A stretch of 44,948 nt of DNA from an uncultured Eubacteriales bacterium (lineage in GTDB: Bacteria; Bacillota; Clostridia; Christensenellales; CAG-314), in the NCBI GenBank assembly GCA_949289125.1, contig CASEME010000026.1, positions 1-44,948 of the forward strand, given 5' to 3'. The notes under the pieces were generated by a model that was not told where the DNA came from, ran no database searches, and saw nothing but the letters and a program-made list of their open reading frames with translations. Made by a program: the position numbers and the translations under genes. This document shows, in pieces, positions 1-8,900 of this stretch (positions within the stretch are counted from its first letter, which is position 1; every line of letters starts with the position of its first letter).

Positions 1-35
1 CAGCGCTCTTCTATGGTAAAATGGCGGTAGTTCAT
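1..35 (-). CDS. IS30-family transposase, N-terminal 11 residues only (partial)
   Basis: Reading leftward from the ATG at 35-33 gives MNYRHFTIEER before the window ends. This matches the usual opening of IS30-family transposases (MNYxHLTIEER), the start of their N-terminal helix-turn-helix. An AGAGGAG ribosome binding site lies at 42-48, correctly placed for this ATG. The rest of the gene is outside the window, so whether it is intact is unknown. Confidence 0.6.
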   Translation of the reverse strand, partial: MNYRHFTIEER

Positions 36-143
36 ACAAGTCTCCTCTGGTGTAAATTTTGTTTCGCAACTCTATTTTACCACAGATTTGTATGAACTCC
101 TTTTTTTCTCTCATCTGTTGCACTTAATAGTATAATTCACCCA
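1..143 (-). mobile_element. IS30-family insertion sequence, one end (cut by window edge)
   Basis: The minus strand holds a transposase start and, upstream of it, a noncoding end that finishes near base 140 in a stretch reading TTGCACTTAATAGTATAAT on the plus strand. I recognise this as typical of IS30-like element ends. Only the 5' end of the element is inside the window. The exact terminal inverted repeat and the target duplication cannot be set without the other end. The element lies directly downstream of the glycogen operon terminator. Confidence 0.6.
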
Positions 144-151
144 ATCAACAA

Positions 152-186
152 ACAACGGTAATGCTTGTATTTAGCATTACCGTTGT
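152..186. terminator. Hairpin terminator after the glycogen operon
   Basis: A perfect 13-bp inverted repeat (152-164 with 174-186) with a 9-base loop follows the amylase stop codon. Its flanks are T-rich on both strands but without a long T run, so it may work as a weak or bidirectional terminator between the operon and the insertion sequence. Confidence 0.6.
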
Positions 187-200
187 TATTTTGCAAATAT

Positions 201-2045
201 TTAGCTTATTACACGTTGAGCTATCACGTATTGGTCGGGCTGCAAGTCCATACCGTCACGGTATGTTCTGCCCGTCAACAAATCTTCGTACACGCCGTTG
301 AAGCACAGTCTAAATACTTCGGAAGAACGATTGACTGCAACAGTCACCTTTTCGCCACTATTGAGACTGCTACGCTCAAAGGCAACAACGCTGTTTTTGC
401 AATACTGCAAAGAGAAGCGTCCTTCTCTGAACACTGCCATGTGGCGCAGTTCGCCCAAACGACGATAGAAGTCCAAAAGCAATTTATTTTCCTTGCCCCA
501 AGGATAACAGCCACGACAGAAGGGATCTTTGTAGCCTTCCATTGCCACTTCGTCGCCGTAAAACACGCAGGGAAAACCGAACATTGTGTATTGCAACACG
601 GCACACATTTTGAGCAACTCTATGCCGTATTTGTATTGCGATTCGCTGAGCTTGCGTTTGCTCATAATATGCTTACTGCTGTTTTCCACACGGTCGCCCG
701 CCAAAGCGGTAAGTATGCGTACTGTGTCGTGCGTACCCAATATGTTCATAAGGTTGTTGCGCACATACAGCGGATAGTTGTTCATAATCATAAACACTAC
801 GCTACGCATTGCATAAGCGTTGCGGTCTCTTACAAAACTGATTATTGCGTCCTTCAACGGATAGTTCATAACGCTATCCAACTGACTGCCGTCAAAGTAT
901 CTGCGTCTTACACCGTAGTCCATCTTATTGGAAGCGTCTTCCCACACTTCTCCGATGATAGCGCATTGAGGATCCTGTTCTTTGGCAGAACGCACAATCT
1001 CGTCCAACATACAATCGGCAATCTCGTCTACTACATCGAGACGCCAACCGGACGCACCACGTTTGAGCCACATAGGTACAATGCCGTTGTCGCCACAGAA
1101 ATACTGTTGAGCACTTTTGCTTGAAGCGTTGATACGGGGAAGGGTATCGAAGTTCCACCAACAGTCGTAGCTTTTGCCGTTGTCGTGGAAGGTGAACCAA
1201 TCTCTGTAAGGTGACTTAGCATCATTGTAAGCGCCACCGTTGCCGTAATTTTTGTTTTTGTTGAAGTACTTGCTGTTGACACCGACGTGATTGAACACAC
1301 CGTCCAAAATGATGTTGATGCCCAATTTGTCCGCCTTTTGACACAGAGCGGTAAAGTCGGCAATGGTACCAAACATACTGTCTACTATTTCGTAGTCTTC
1401 GGTGTCGTACTTGTGATTACTATATGCCTTGAAGATAGGATTGAGGTAGATGGTACGCACATTGAGCGAATGCAAATAGGGTAATTGTTTGATAATACCT
1501 TTCAATGTGCCGCCAAAAAAGTCACGGTTGGTGACGCTACCGTCCTCTTCCTCATAGTAGGGCTGTTCACCCCACTTGCGCATAATTTTGTCCTCGGTGG
1601 GTACGCTTGCACCTACTTGACAAAAACGGTCCACCATAATTTGGTACATAATACCGTTGTTAAGCCAAGAGGGTGTTTGGTATATTTTGTGATATACAGA
1701 CAACTGCCACGGTCGCACGTTTTCGTAATACAATGCCGCTTCGAAGTTGTCGTTGATACCTATATAGTGCTCGTAAGGTACGCCTTCCAAACGGAAGTAG
1801 TACCAATACAAGCCTTTTTTGAGGGAAATTGTGCAAAGGTAATTGTCAAAGCCTGCACCGTTCATGTCTTTGAACATATCGTATTCGGCATGAAAGTCGG
1901 TATCTTCACTATACACTACCACTATTACTTTGGACGGTTGCATACATTCGTTAATTTGCAAACGCAACGCAAACTTTTCATCCTGAGGCACAGCACCCAC
2001 TATACTTTTGTGAAATTCTCGTGTAGGATCAAACTTTACAAGCAT
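201..2045 (-). CDS. GH13 alpha-amylase family enzyme (neopullulanase / maltodextrin hydrolase type)
   Basis: Probable intracellular alpha-glucan hydrolase of about 614 residues, acting on maltodextrins or glycogen fragments. An N-terminal beta-sandwich-like segment of about 120 residues precedes the barrel, as in neopullulanases and cyclomaltodextrinases. The four GH13 signature regions are intact: DGVFNHVG, GWRLDVVDEI (nucleophile Asp), IIGEVWED (acid/base Glu) and NILGTHDTVR. The SNHKYDTEDY motif also fits the neopullulanase-like subfamily. No signal peptide is visible. I chose ATG 2045, which overlaps the glgP stop (TAATG) and has GGAG 8 bases upstream; a TTG at 2057 is possible but sits on the ribosome binding site. 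It is the last gene of the malQ-like-glgB-glgP operon, and translation is probably coupled to glgP. Exact substrate preference cannot be read from sequence. Confidence 0.88.
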   Translation of the reverse strand: MLVKFDPTREFHKSIVGAVPQDEKFALRLQINECMQPSKVIVVVYSEDTDFHAEYDMFKDMNGAGFDNYLCTISLKKGLYWYYFRLEGVPYEHYIGINDNFEAALYYENVRPWQLSVYHKIYQTPSWLNNGIMYQIMVDRFCQVGASVPTEDKIMRKWGEQPYYEEEDGSVTNRDFFGGTLKGIIKQLPYLHSLNVRTIYLNPIFKAYSNHKYDTEDYEIVDSMFGTIADFTALCQKADKLGINIILDGVFNHVGVNSKYFNKNKNYGNGGAYNDAKSPYRDWFTFHDNGKSYDCWWNFDTLPRINASSKSAQQYFCGDNGIVPMWLKRGASGWRLDVVDEIADCMLDEIVRSAKEQDPQCAIIGEVWEDASNKMDYGVRRRYFDGSQLDSVMNYPLKDAIISFVRDRNAYAMRSVVFMIMNNYPLYVRNNLMNILGTHDTVRILTALAGDRVENSSKHIMSKRKLSESQYKYGIELLKMCAVLQYTMFGFPCVFYGDEVAMEGYKDPFCRGCYPWGKENKLLLDFYRRLGELRHMAVFREGRFSLQYCKNSVVAFERSSLNSGEKVTVAVNRSSEVFRLCFNGVYEDLLTGRTYRDGMDLQPDQYVIAQRVIS

Positions 2046-4474
2046 TACATTCTCCAAATTTTCTCTGCATATTCCTTTACAGCTCTGTCAGCAGAAAATC
2101 TGCCGGACTCTGCAATATTTTTCAAAGACATCTGGTTCCAATGTTTTGCGTCTTTGTATGCTTCGTCCATTTTGGCTGTTATTTGCATATAGCTTGCAAA
2201 GTCTGCAAAGCACATATACGGATCTGCCACCTGATTGGAACGCAACAAGTAGTTGGAAATATTTTCAAAAGTTTCTCCGCCAAAACCTCTGTTGAGGTCT
2301 TCAACAATAAGGCGCAGTTTGGGATTTTTGAAATAATAATCGGTAGAGCTGTATCCTCTTCCCCATATATCCTGCACTTGTTTTGCATTCATACCAAAGA
2401 TGAATATGTTGTCCAAACCTACGGCTTCGCTCATCTCGACATTTGCACCGTCCATAGTACCCACTGTCAATGCGCCGTTGATCATAAACTTCATATTGCC
2501 TGTACCACTTGCCTCTTTGCCTGCCAAAGATATCTGTTGGCTGATCTCGGAAGCGGGCATAAGTGCCTCTGCCATAGATACGCAATAGTTTTCCAAAAAT
2601 ACTACGTTTAGCTTTTCGCGTATTTTGGGGTTGCGTTCGAGGTCTTTGCTGATAAGGCAGATAAGTTTGATTACTTCCTTTGCCGTGTAGTAGCTGGGAG
2701 CTGCCTTAGCTGCAAAAATAAATGTCTGAGGAGTTACATCGAGGTCGGGGTTTTCTTTGAGGTCGTGATAGAGAGAAATTATCTTCAACACGTTGAGCAA
2801 CTGACGTTTGTACTCGTGCAGACGTTTTACGTGCACGTCAAAACGTGTGTTGGGATCTATCTTGATACCCGACTTTTTGAAAGTGATATTACTGAAATTG
2901 ACTTTGTTGTGCGTCTTAATCTCGGGCAATGCCTTGAGTACGCTGTCGTCCTGCATAAATTTGTTGAGTTTTTGCAATTCTTTAGCGTCACGTTTGAAAC
3001 CGTCACCGATAAGTTGAGTGATGAGGTCGGACAACTCGGGGTTGCTTTGGCACAGCCATCTTCTGTATGCAATACCGTTGGTGACGTTGTTAAACTTGTT
3101 GGGCTCAAAGTCGTAAAAGTCCTTAAACAAACTTTTGCGGATAATGTCGCTGTGCAACTGCGAAACGCCGTTGACATTGTGTGAGCCTATTACAGACAAG
3201 TTTGCCATACGTACCTGTCCGTATGCAACAATAGCAAGATTGCTTACTTTTGCCCAATCCTTGCACTTATCAAAGTAGTTGCGGCAAGCACGTTCGTTGA
3301 TTTCTACCACAATCTGATAGATACGCGGCAAAACTTTTTTGAAAATATATTCGGGCCAACATTCCAAAGCCTCTGCAAGTACTGTATGGTTGGTGTAAGC
3401 ACAAATACTTTTAACAATATTCCAACTTGTATCCCAATCCATGCGATATTCGTCCACAAATATGCGCATAAGCTCGGGTACAGCCAAAGCAGGGTGCGTA
3501 TCGTTGAGTTGCACTGCTACTTTGTCGGCAAAAGTTTTGAAGTTGCCGTACTGCTTGTAATGGTCGGAAGTGATGCTTTGCATAGCGGCAGACACAAGGA
3601 AGTATTCCTGCTTCAAACGCAAAATTTTGCCTTCTTCGTGGTTGTCGCTGGGGTACAACACTTTGGTGATAAGTTCTGCCTGTGCTTCAGCTTCCATAGC
3701 GCGCATATATTCGCCCTGACTGAAAGCGTGAATATCAAACTTTTTGGTGTTGCGTGCACTCCACAAGCGCAAAACTGCCACATAATCGGTATGATAGCCT
3801 GCAACAACCATATCGTACGGAAAAGCCTCTACTTCGTCATAATTGACAAGCTGATATACTACTCCGCTGTCCGTCATTATTTCCTTCACTTCGCCGCCAA
3901 ACTTGACAGTTGTTGCCTTGTCGGGACGTTCTTTCAACCATATGTGTCCACCAGGCAACCAGTTGTCGGGCAATTCGGTCTGCCAACCGTCTACTATCTT
4001 TTGTTGGAACAAACCGTATTCAAAACGCAAAGAGTGTCCCATAGCGGGATAGTCCTGACTTGCAAGTCCGTCGAGATAGCAAGCCGCAAGTCTGCCCAAT
4101 CCACCGTTGCCCAAACCTGCATCAGGTTCTTGCTCGTACAAGTCTTTGATGTCTACCTTATACTTTTTGAGCACTTCGGCAAAAGTTTCTTCCAAGCCCA
4201 AATTGTACAAGTTGTTTTTGAGGCTGCGTCCCATCAAAAATTCCATGGACAGATAATGTATACGTTTGCGACCTTCTGCCTTAAACTGCTTGTTGATTGC
4301 TTTGCGCTTGGTCAAAAGAATATCACGCACAATCATTGCTACGCATTTGTACATTTGTTGCGGGGTAAGCTCGCTTGCTGCCACGCCATATTCGTTGGCA
4401 GATACCTGTTCCAAGGCTTGTTTGATGGTAGTTTTTGTTTGTGTAGGTACAGACGTTGTGTTGTTGTTAGCCAT
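2045..4474 (-). CDS. glgP: Glycogen/maltodextrin phosphorylase
   Basis: GT35 phosphorylase of 809 residues, the normal family length. It releases glucose-1-phosphate from the non-reducing ends of glycogen or maltodextrin, using pyridoxal phosphate. The cofactor Lys lies in EASGTGNMKFMINGA, followed by GTMDGANVEM. The GNGGLGRLAACYLDG glucan/active-site motif is present near residue 115, and NVTNGIAYRRWL is also intact. It sits third in the operon after glgB, 64 bases downstream of it, and overlaps the start of the amylase gene. The ribosome binding site (GAGGGAG) is about 11 bases from the ATG, slightly long. Cytoplasmic. Sequence alone does not separate glycogen from maltodextrin preference, but the neighbouring branching enzyme favours glycogen. 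Confidence 0.96.
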   Translation of the reverse strand: MANNNTTSVPTQTKTTIKQALEQVSANEYGVAASELTPQQMYKCVAMIVRDILLTKRKAINKQFKAEGRKRIHYLSMEFLMGRSLKNNLYNLGLEETFAEVLKKYKVDIKDLYEQEPDAGLGNGGLGRLAACYLDGLASQDYPAMGHSLRFEYGLFQQKIVDGWQTELPDNWLPGGHIWLKERPDKATTVKFGGEVKEIMTDSGVVYQLVNYDEVEAFPYDMVVAGYHTDYVAVLRLWSARNTKKFDIHAFSQGEYMRAMEAEAQAELITKVLYPSDNHEEGKILRLKQEYFLVSAAMQSITSDHYKQYGNFKTFADKVAVQLNDTHPALAVPELMRIFVDEYRMDWDTSWNIVKSICAYTNHTVLAEALECWPEYIFKKVLPRIYQIVVEINERACRNYFDKCKDWAKVSNLAIVAYGQVRMANLSVIGSHNVNGVSQLHSDIIRKSLFKDFYDFEPNKFNNVTNGIAYRRWLCQSNPELSDLITQLIGDGFKRDAKELQKLNKFMQDDSVLKALPEIKTHNKVNFSNITFKKSGIKIDPNTRFDVHVKRLHEYKRQLLNVLKIISLYHDLKENPDLDVTPQTFIFAAKAAPSYYTAKEVIKLICLISKDLERNPKIREKLNVVFLENYCVSMAEALMPASEISQQISLAGKEASGTGNMKFMINGALTVGTMDGANVEMSEAVGLDNIFIFGMNAKQVQDIWGRGYSSTDYYFKNPKLRLIVEDLNRGFGGETFENISNYLLRSNQVADPYMCFADFASYMQITAKMDEAYKDAKHWNQMSLKNIAESGRFSADRAVKEYAEKIWRM

Positions 4475-4538
4475 TTAAGTTTATTCTCCCTCTTAAGTTA
4501 TATTTGTAAAAAGCTGATGTTATTAACTTAGTTAGTTG

Positions 4539-6413
4539 TTATTTGTCGCTTTTGGATTTTGCTTTGGGTTTTGCAGGTGCTTTGGTGTAGTAATACTGCA
4601 CACTGCTTGCAGGTATTGTAAGCTCTGCGTATCCTTCGGCATTGGTGCTGAACTTTTGTGCCACACCCACGTTGCGACCGTCGTACTGACTATCGTCACT
4701 GTTGATGATAAGCTCGTAATCGCCAGGCGTCATATAGTATCCGTATTTATAATAGTCATAACTTGAGAAGTTGATAACTACCATTACTTTGTTGCCCTGC
4801 TTGTCGATACGTTCGAAAGACAAAACACTGTTGCGAGCATCATCGGCAAGTAACCAATGAAAACCTTCCCAATTTTGGTCGTTTTGATACAAAGGTTTGT
4901 ATTTTTTGTACACTTTGTTGAGTTCAGCTACAAAATTTTGGTGTGCCTGATGCTTAGGATAAGCAAGCAACATCCAATCCAGCTCTCTATCTTCCGACCA
5001 CTCGTTCCACTGCGCAAGCTCGCCACCCATAAAGTTGAGCTTTTTGCCGGGGTGAGCATACTGATAACCGAGCAATGCCTTGAGCTGTCTAAACTTGCTG
5101 TCGTAGTCGCCAAACATCTTGTTGATAAGCGAGCCTTTGAGATGCACTACTTCGTCGTGCGAAAGGGGCAACACAAAGTTTTCCGTATATGCGTAGCACA
5201 TAGAGAAGGTGAGCTGATTGTGATGATGATAGCGATACAAAGTATCCGTCTTCATATAGCTCAATACGTCGTTCATCCAACCCATATTCCACTTGAAGTT
5301 GAAGCCCAGACCGCCTACGTATGTCGGGTGAGTAACTTTGGGGAATGCGGTAGATTCTTCCGCAATAAACAACGCATAGGGGAACTCGTCAAACAGACGG
5401 TAGGACAAACTTTGCAACATCTCAATAGCTTCGAGATTTTCCTTGCCACCCCACTTGTTGGGACGCCATTCGCCGTCCTTGCGGTCATAGTCGAGATAGA
5501 GCATACTTGCCACTGCGTCTACACGCAAACCGTCAAAGTGGAACTCTCTCATCCAATACATTGCGTTGCTTATAAGGAAACTGCGTACTTCGTAGCGAGA
5601 GTAGTCAAATACTCTTGTACCCCAAGACTTGTGCTCCTTTTTGAAGTCGTCTGCCGATTCGTAACAGCAAGTGCCGTCAAACTCGTACAAACCGTGTGCG
5701 TCCTTGCAAAAATGAGCAGGTACCCAATCGAGTATAACGCCTATGCCGTTTTTGTGGCACTCGTTGATAAGATATCTCAAGTCGTCAGGTGTACCGTAGC
5801 GACTTGTGGGCGCATAAAAACCGGTAACCTGATAGCCCCACGAGCCGTCAAAAGGATGCTCTGCCAACGGCATAAACTCAATATGCGTATAATTCATCTT
5901 TTTGACATAAGGAACAAGCCATTTGACAAGATCTCTGTAGCTGTACAATCTGCCATCGTAGTGTCTGCGCCACGAACCGGCGTGTACTTCATAAATATTG
6001 ATGGGTGACTTGTAGAGGTCTGTCTTTTTTTGCTTGTCTATCCACTCATCGTCCGTCCACTTAAATGACGGATCTTTGTCATAAACAATACTTGCCGTCT
6101 TGGGACGTACCTCACTATATGTGCCGTAAGGATCGGCTTTGTACAATACTGTACCATACTGTGTAGTAATAGCATACTTGTACCTGTCGCCAACTTTGAC
6201 GCCCGAAAGCGTAAGTTGCCATATGCCGTCTTCCAACTGCAATGCGTCATGATTGACCAACCAGTTGTTGAAATCGCCAACTACCGATACTGCCTTGGCG
6301 TTGGGTGCCCATACAGAAAAACGGTACGTCTCGTCTGCTACTTTGTGACAACCCAACAATTCGTATGCGTTGTCGCAGTTACCGCTATAAAACTCCGTAA
6401 ACCTATGTGCCAT
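4539..6413 (-). CDS. glgB: 1,4-alpha-glucan branching enzyme
   Basis: GH13 branching enzyme of 624 residues that introduces alpha-1,6 branches into glycogen. An N-terminal CBM48 domain (about 20-110, with YRFSVWAPNAKAVSVVGDFN) precedes the barrel. The signature regions are intact: DWVPAHF, GLRVDAVASMLY (nucleophile Asp), FIAEEST (acid/base Glu) and LPLSHDEVVH. The C-terminal beta domain ends in a Lys-rich tail (KAPAKPKAKSKSDK) not needed for the fold. The start at 6413 has AAGGAG eight bases upstream. It follows the malQ-like gene by 33 bases and precedes glgP by 64. No glgC or glgA lies in the window, so the synthesis genes must be elsewhere. Confidence 0.96.
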   Translation of the reverse strand: MAHRFTEFYSGNCDNAYELLGCHKVADETYRFSVWAPNAKAVSVVGDFNNWLVNHDALQLEDGIWQLTLSGVKVGDRYKYAITTQYGTVLYKADPYGTYSEVRPKTASIVYDKDPSFKWTDDEWIDKQKKTDLYKSPINIYEVHAGSWRRHYDGRLYSYRDLVKWLVPYVKKMNYTHIEFMPLAEHPFDGSWGYQVTGFYAPTSRYGTPDDLRYLINECHKNGIGVILDWVPAHFCKDAHGLYEFDGTCCYESADDFKKEHKSWGTRVFDYSRYEVRSFLISNAMYWMREFHFDGLRVDAVASMLYLDYDRKDGEWRPNKWGGKENLEAIEMLQSLSYRLFDEFPYALFIAEESTAFPKVTHPTYVGGLGFNFKWNMGWMNDVLSYMKTDTLYRYHHHNQLTFSMCYAYTENFVLPLSHDEVVHLKGSLINKMFGDYDSKFRQLKALLGYQYAHPGKKLNFMGGELAQWNEWSEDRELDWMLLAYPKHQAHQNFVAELNKVYKKYKPLYQNDQNWEGFHWLLADDARNSVLSFERIDKQGNKVMVVINFSSYDYYKYGYYMTPGDYELIINSDDSQYDGRNVGVAQKFSTNAEGYAELTIPASSVQYYYTKAPAKPKAKSKSDK

Positions 6414-6446
6414 ACCTAACTCCTTAAATAGTTATATTTTGTCCGT

Positions 6447-7895
6447 TCAACAACCGCTGTCTTTGGGTTGTGGGCTACGGTAAGCCTTTTGTGTAAGTTC
6501 GGCAAGTCGTTTTGCCGTGTTGTTGGAAAAGTCGCTGTCACAAAACATAGGAGAGTCGTTGTGCCTGTTGTAACCCCATTGTATGAGGTCTTGCATAGCC
6601 ACAACGGCAACTTGTGCATCTGTAACGGCGAGTAAGCTAAGCATCTGCCAATTTACGTCGGCTTGCATATTGAGATTGAGAACTTTACGCAGTTTGCGCC
6701 GAGTTATCCAAGACGACCTTATCCACCACTTGTATGCACTGTCTTTGCCCTCTGTACACACATAGGCAAAACAGTCTTTATTGATATTAAACATTGTGTT
6801 GCGCTTTGCTGAGCGCACTACCTGCTGTATAGAACGACATGTTGCAACGCCACAGCTTGGTGCAAAGTTGACAAGGCTCTTTTTGGTACTAAAACAAAAG
6901 CCTGCCGCCAACTGCAACTCAGGTGCCTCTTGTCGCCAAACATCAACTACAGCTTTGCCAGCACCCTTAAGCCATATACCTCTCCACGAATCTGCTTTGT
7001 CTGCGTTGATGGCAAAGCAAGCACTCAGTGTCTCAAAGTGGTCGATGATTATTGAGTCGTACATAGCGGCACATTGTGCAATGCGCTGTCTAAACCAATT
7101 ATAACCGTCCATTCGCATAGCTTGCCAATTAAACGGAATGAATATATTTCTTTGATCGGATATCTTTTTATCTTTGATACGCAATTTGCGTCTTGGTTGA
7201 CCGTTGGGCTTGAGTGCAAACAACTGTCTGTGTGCCCACACGTCCGCACTATCGTACTCTACAAGTAACTCCGTCTCACCGATAAGTTTGATACCGTTAT
7301 CTTTGAGCACCGTGCGCATATCTTGCCACTGACAATAAAAGGTATATTGACAAAACTTATGGTACTCTATATTTTTGGACAGCAATTCGGAATATCTGAG
7401 TATTGCCTCGTCTTGACGGTTGCGAATATCTTCTGGCCAATTATACCAAGGCAAACCTTTGAAGTGATGTTTGAGTGCAACAAACAATGCAAAGTCATCC
7501 AACCAATATTTGTTGTCTATTACAAACTGATTGTACTTTTGCGGCGGTGTCTCACGGTAAAAACTTTCAAATGCGGCAAGCAATGCCTGCTCGCGCACAT
7601 TCCACTCCACAAAACGTCTTTGGTGAGTGGATGGCTGTTTGCTTTTGGTATCTATTGTTGCCACTGTATCGGATAGTTTGTCGGTGTCGATAAGCGAAAT
7701 ATCCCAGCCAAACACCGAGCATACACCGCTCACCTCACCGTCCTCATAGTGCACAGCACTGACGGGAGCTATCTGCCAATAGCTCTGTTCGGCTTTTTTC
7801 AAAAAACGGACAAAACGGACGGCATCGATCAATGTACTTACACCCCAGTTGTTGGGCAAACTGTCAATAGGCATCAAAACACCGCTAAGACGCAT
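6447..7895 (-). CDS. MalQ-like GH77 homologue, probably catalytically inactive
   Basis: First gene of the glycogen operon; 482 residues, normal for 4-alpha-glucanotransferase (MalQ). Recognisable landmarks are GVLMPIDSLPNNWGVST, the FLKKAEQSYWQIAPV strand, LVEYDSADVWAHRQLF and SIIIDHFETL (Asp285, the nucleophile position). Other key residues are gone. The acid/base Glu of the usual AEDLG motif reads AAGFC (Ala331). The usual THDND motif reads TEGKD (residues 381-385), losing the His and the third catalytic Asp. The SPYQ loop and the GVPPDxFSxxGQxWGNP loop are replaced, and Arg before the nucleophile is Ile. The frame is open throughout, so this is a maintained protein, not a decayed gene. A glucan-binding, scaffold or regulatory role is inference. 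I chose ATG 7895 because GGAG lies 9 bases before it; the in-frame TTG at 7910 lacks a site. Confidence 0.75.
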   Translation of the reverse strand: MRLSGVLMPIDSLPNNWGVSTLIDAVRFVRFLKKAEQSYWQIAPVSAVHYEDGEVSGVCSVFGWDISLIDTDKLSDTVATIDTKSKQPSTHQRRFVEWNVREQALLAAFESFYRETPPQKYNQFVIDNKYWLDDFALFVALKHHFKGLPWYNWPEDIRNRQDEAILRYSELLSKNIEYHKFCQYTFYCQWQDMRTVLKDNGIKLIGETELLVEYDSADVWAHRQLFALKPNGQPRRKLRIKDKKISDQRNIFIPFNWQAMRMDGYNWFRQRIAQCAAMYDSIIIDHFETLSACFAINADKADSWRGIWLKGAGKAVVDVWRQEAPELQLAAGFCFSTKKSLVNFAPSCGVATCRSIQQVVRSAKRNTMFNINKDCFAYVCTEGKDSAYKWWIRSSWITRRKLRKVLNLNMQADVNWQMLSLLAVTDAQVAVVAMQDLIQWGYNRHNDSPMFCDSDFSNNTAKRLAELTQKAYRSPQPKDSGC

Positions 7896-7944
7896 TGTCA
7901 CATTCTCCAATACTCAGATAATAGTTGCTAACGACACAAAAAAA

Positions 7945-8007
7945 CGCCGATAATATATTACCATTTTACTGCAATAAATGCAAGTCGTTTGGCAAAATTT
8001 ATCGGTG
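7945..8007 (-). terminator. Inverted repeat enclosing the glycogen promoter, possible terminator of the YhhN gene
   Basis: CGCCGATAA (7945-7953) can pair with TTATCGGTG (7999-8007), with one G-U. On the minus strand the stem is followed by seven T, so transcripts from the YhhN gene could end here. The 45-base loop is long for a terminator and contains the complete glycogen promoter, so the arms could also be a DNA operator. Confidence 0.4.
7955..7983 (-). promoter_or_regulatory. Promoter of the glycogen operon
   Basis: On the minus strand TTGCAT (7983-7978), a 17-base spacer and TAATAT (7960-7955) form a good sigma-A promoter. The predicted start is near 7948, giving a leader of about 50 bases to the malQ-like ATG. 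The whole promoter lies in the loop of the inverted repeat at 7945-8007. Confidence 0.65.
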
Positions 8008-8044
8008 TTTTATATTTCAAAACTAACACAATAGCCAACAAAAG

Positions 8045-8719
8045 TTACACAAAAGCCAAAACAGCACTGATGGCAATAATCAGCAGTCCGCCAAAATAGG
8101 TGACACTGTTCATTGCGTCCACGTACCACTTGCGCAATTTGAACTCGTACACTCCAAGAAACATATCGCTGACAAAAAAGGACAATGTACCTATACCAAA
8201 CACCAACGCCCAAGGCGTAGCATAAAGAGTAATTATATAACTCAAGCCCAAACTGCCCGTCATAGACACAAGAGGCACATAGCAATTTAGATAAACTATA
8301 CTTTTGCCATACTCAAACACTTTGAGACGTTGCAATACGATGTGCAAAATGTTGAATACTGCCCAAATAATGATTGACCACCACACCCAGCCATAGGTGA
8401 GCAATGCGTAAACGATAATTATTGCATTGGACAAGCCGAAAGCCACTACGCCTCGATGGAAGTAGGCGCGCGACTGCCTCAAAAACAACAAGAAGTAATC
8501 GCCTACCGCCGCACAAATAAGTCCTATTGTCAAAAGTACAACATTCCATTGAAATGCAGACACAAAGCAAGCATACACACCCACAAGCACAAACAAACCA
8601 GCCATACTCATCTTTACTACGCCACGATAGGGCATAAAGATTTTGCGCTTTTTAATAATTATATATGCAATCAACAGCGCAGCGTATGTTGTAGCCAACA
8701 AAATGTACACGGCAAGCAC
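8045..8719 (-). CDS. YhhN-family (TMEM86/lysoplasmalogenase-like) membrane protein
   Basis: Polytopic membrane protein of 224 residues with about eight hydrophobic segments. The family pattern is visible in the CAAVGDYFLLF segment (conserved GD near residue 70), in FFVSDMFLG (conserved S-D near 180) and in the final NSVTYFGGLLIIAIS helix. Characterised members (TMEM86, YhhN) hydrolyse the vinyl-ether bond of lysoplasmalogens; Clostridia often make plasmalogens, so this activity is plausible but inferred. The start is GTG 8719 with GAGG seven bases upstream. It is transcribed alone, divergently from the EamA transporter. Confidence 0.75.
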   Translation of the reverse strand: MLAVYILLATTYAALLIAYIIIKKRKIFMPYRGVVKMSMAGLFVLVGVYACFVSAFQWNVVLLTIGLICAAVGDYFLLFLRQSRAYFHRGVVAFGLSNAIIIVYALLTYGWVWWSIIIWAVFNILHIVLQRLKVFEYGKSIVYLNCYVPLVSMTGSLGLSYIITLYATPWALVFGIGTLSFFVSDMFLGVYEFKLRKWYVDAMNSVTYFGGLLIIAISAVLAFV

Positions 8720-8750
8720 AATGATACCTCACAAAACTTTTTCTACTGCT

Positions 8751-8779
8751 ATTATATCCTTGCAATATTGAAAAAGCAA
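8751..8779 (-). promoter_or_regulatory. Promoter of the YhhN-family gene
   Basis: Minus-strand TTGCTT (8779-8774), 17-base spacer and TATAAT (8756-8751). The predicted start lies about 25 bases upstream of the GTG codon. Confidence 0.65.
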
Positions 8780-8852
8780 CGGTGACTTTTTCGCATAAGA
8801 GAACATATGCTCATTTTTATTGCGAAACAACATATTTTTTGGCACAAATAAT

Positions 8853-8881
8853 TTGACAAAAATATGTCAACAATTTATAAT
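8853..8881 (+). promoter_or_regulatory. EamA transporter promoter with overlapping dyad
   Basis: Perfect consensus TTGACA (8853-8858), 17-base spacer, TATAAT (8876-8881). The -35 box is also the left arm of a perfect dyad, TTGACA-6-TGTCAA (8853-8870), a possible repressor site. The predicted start is near 8888. Confidence 0.85.
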
Positions 8882-8900
8882 ATCACTAACAAATTGAATA

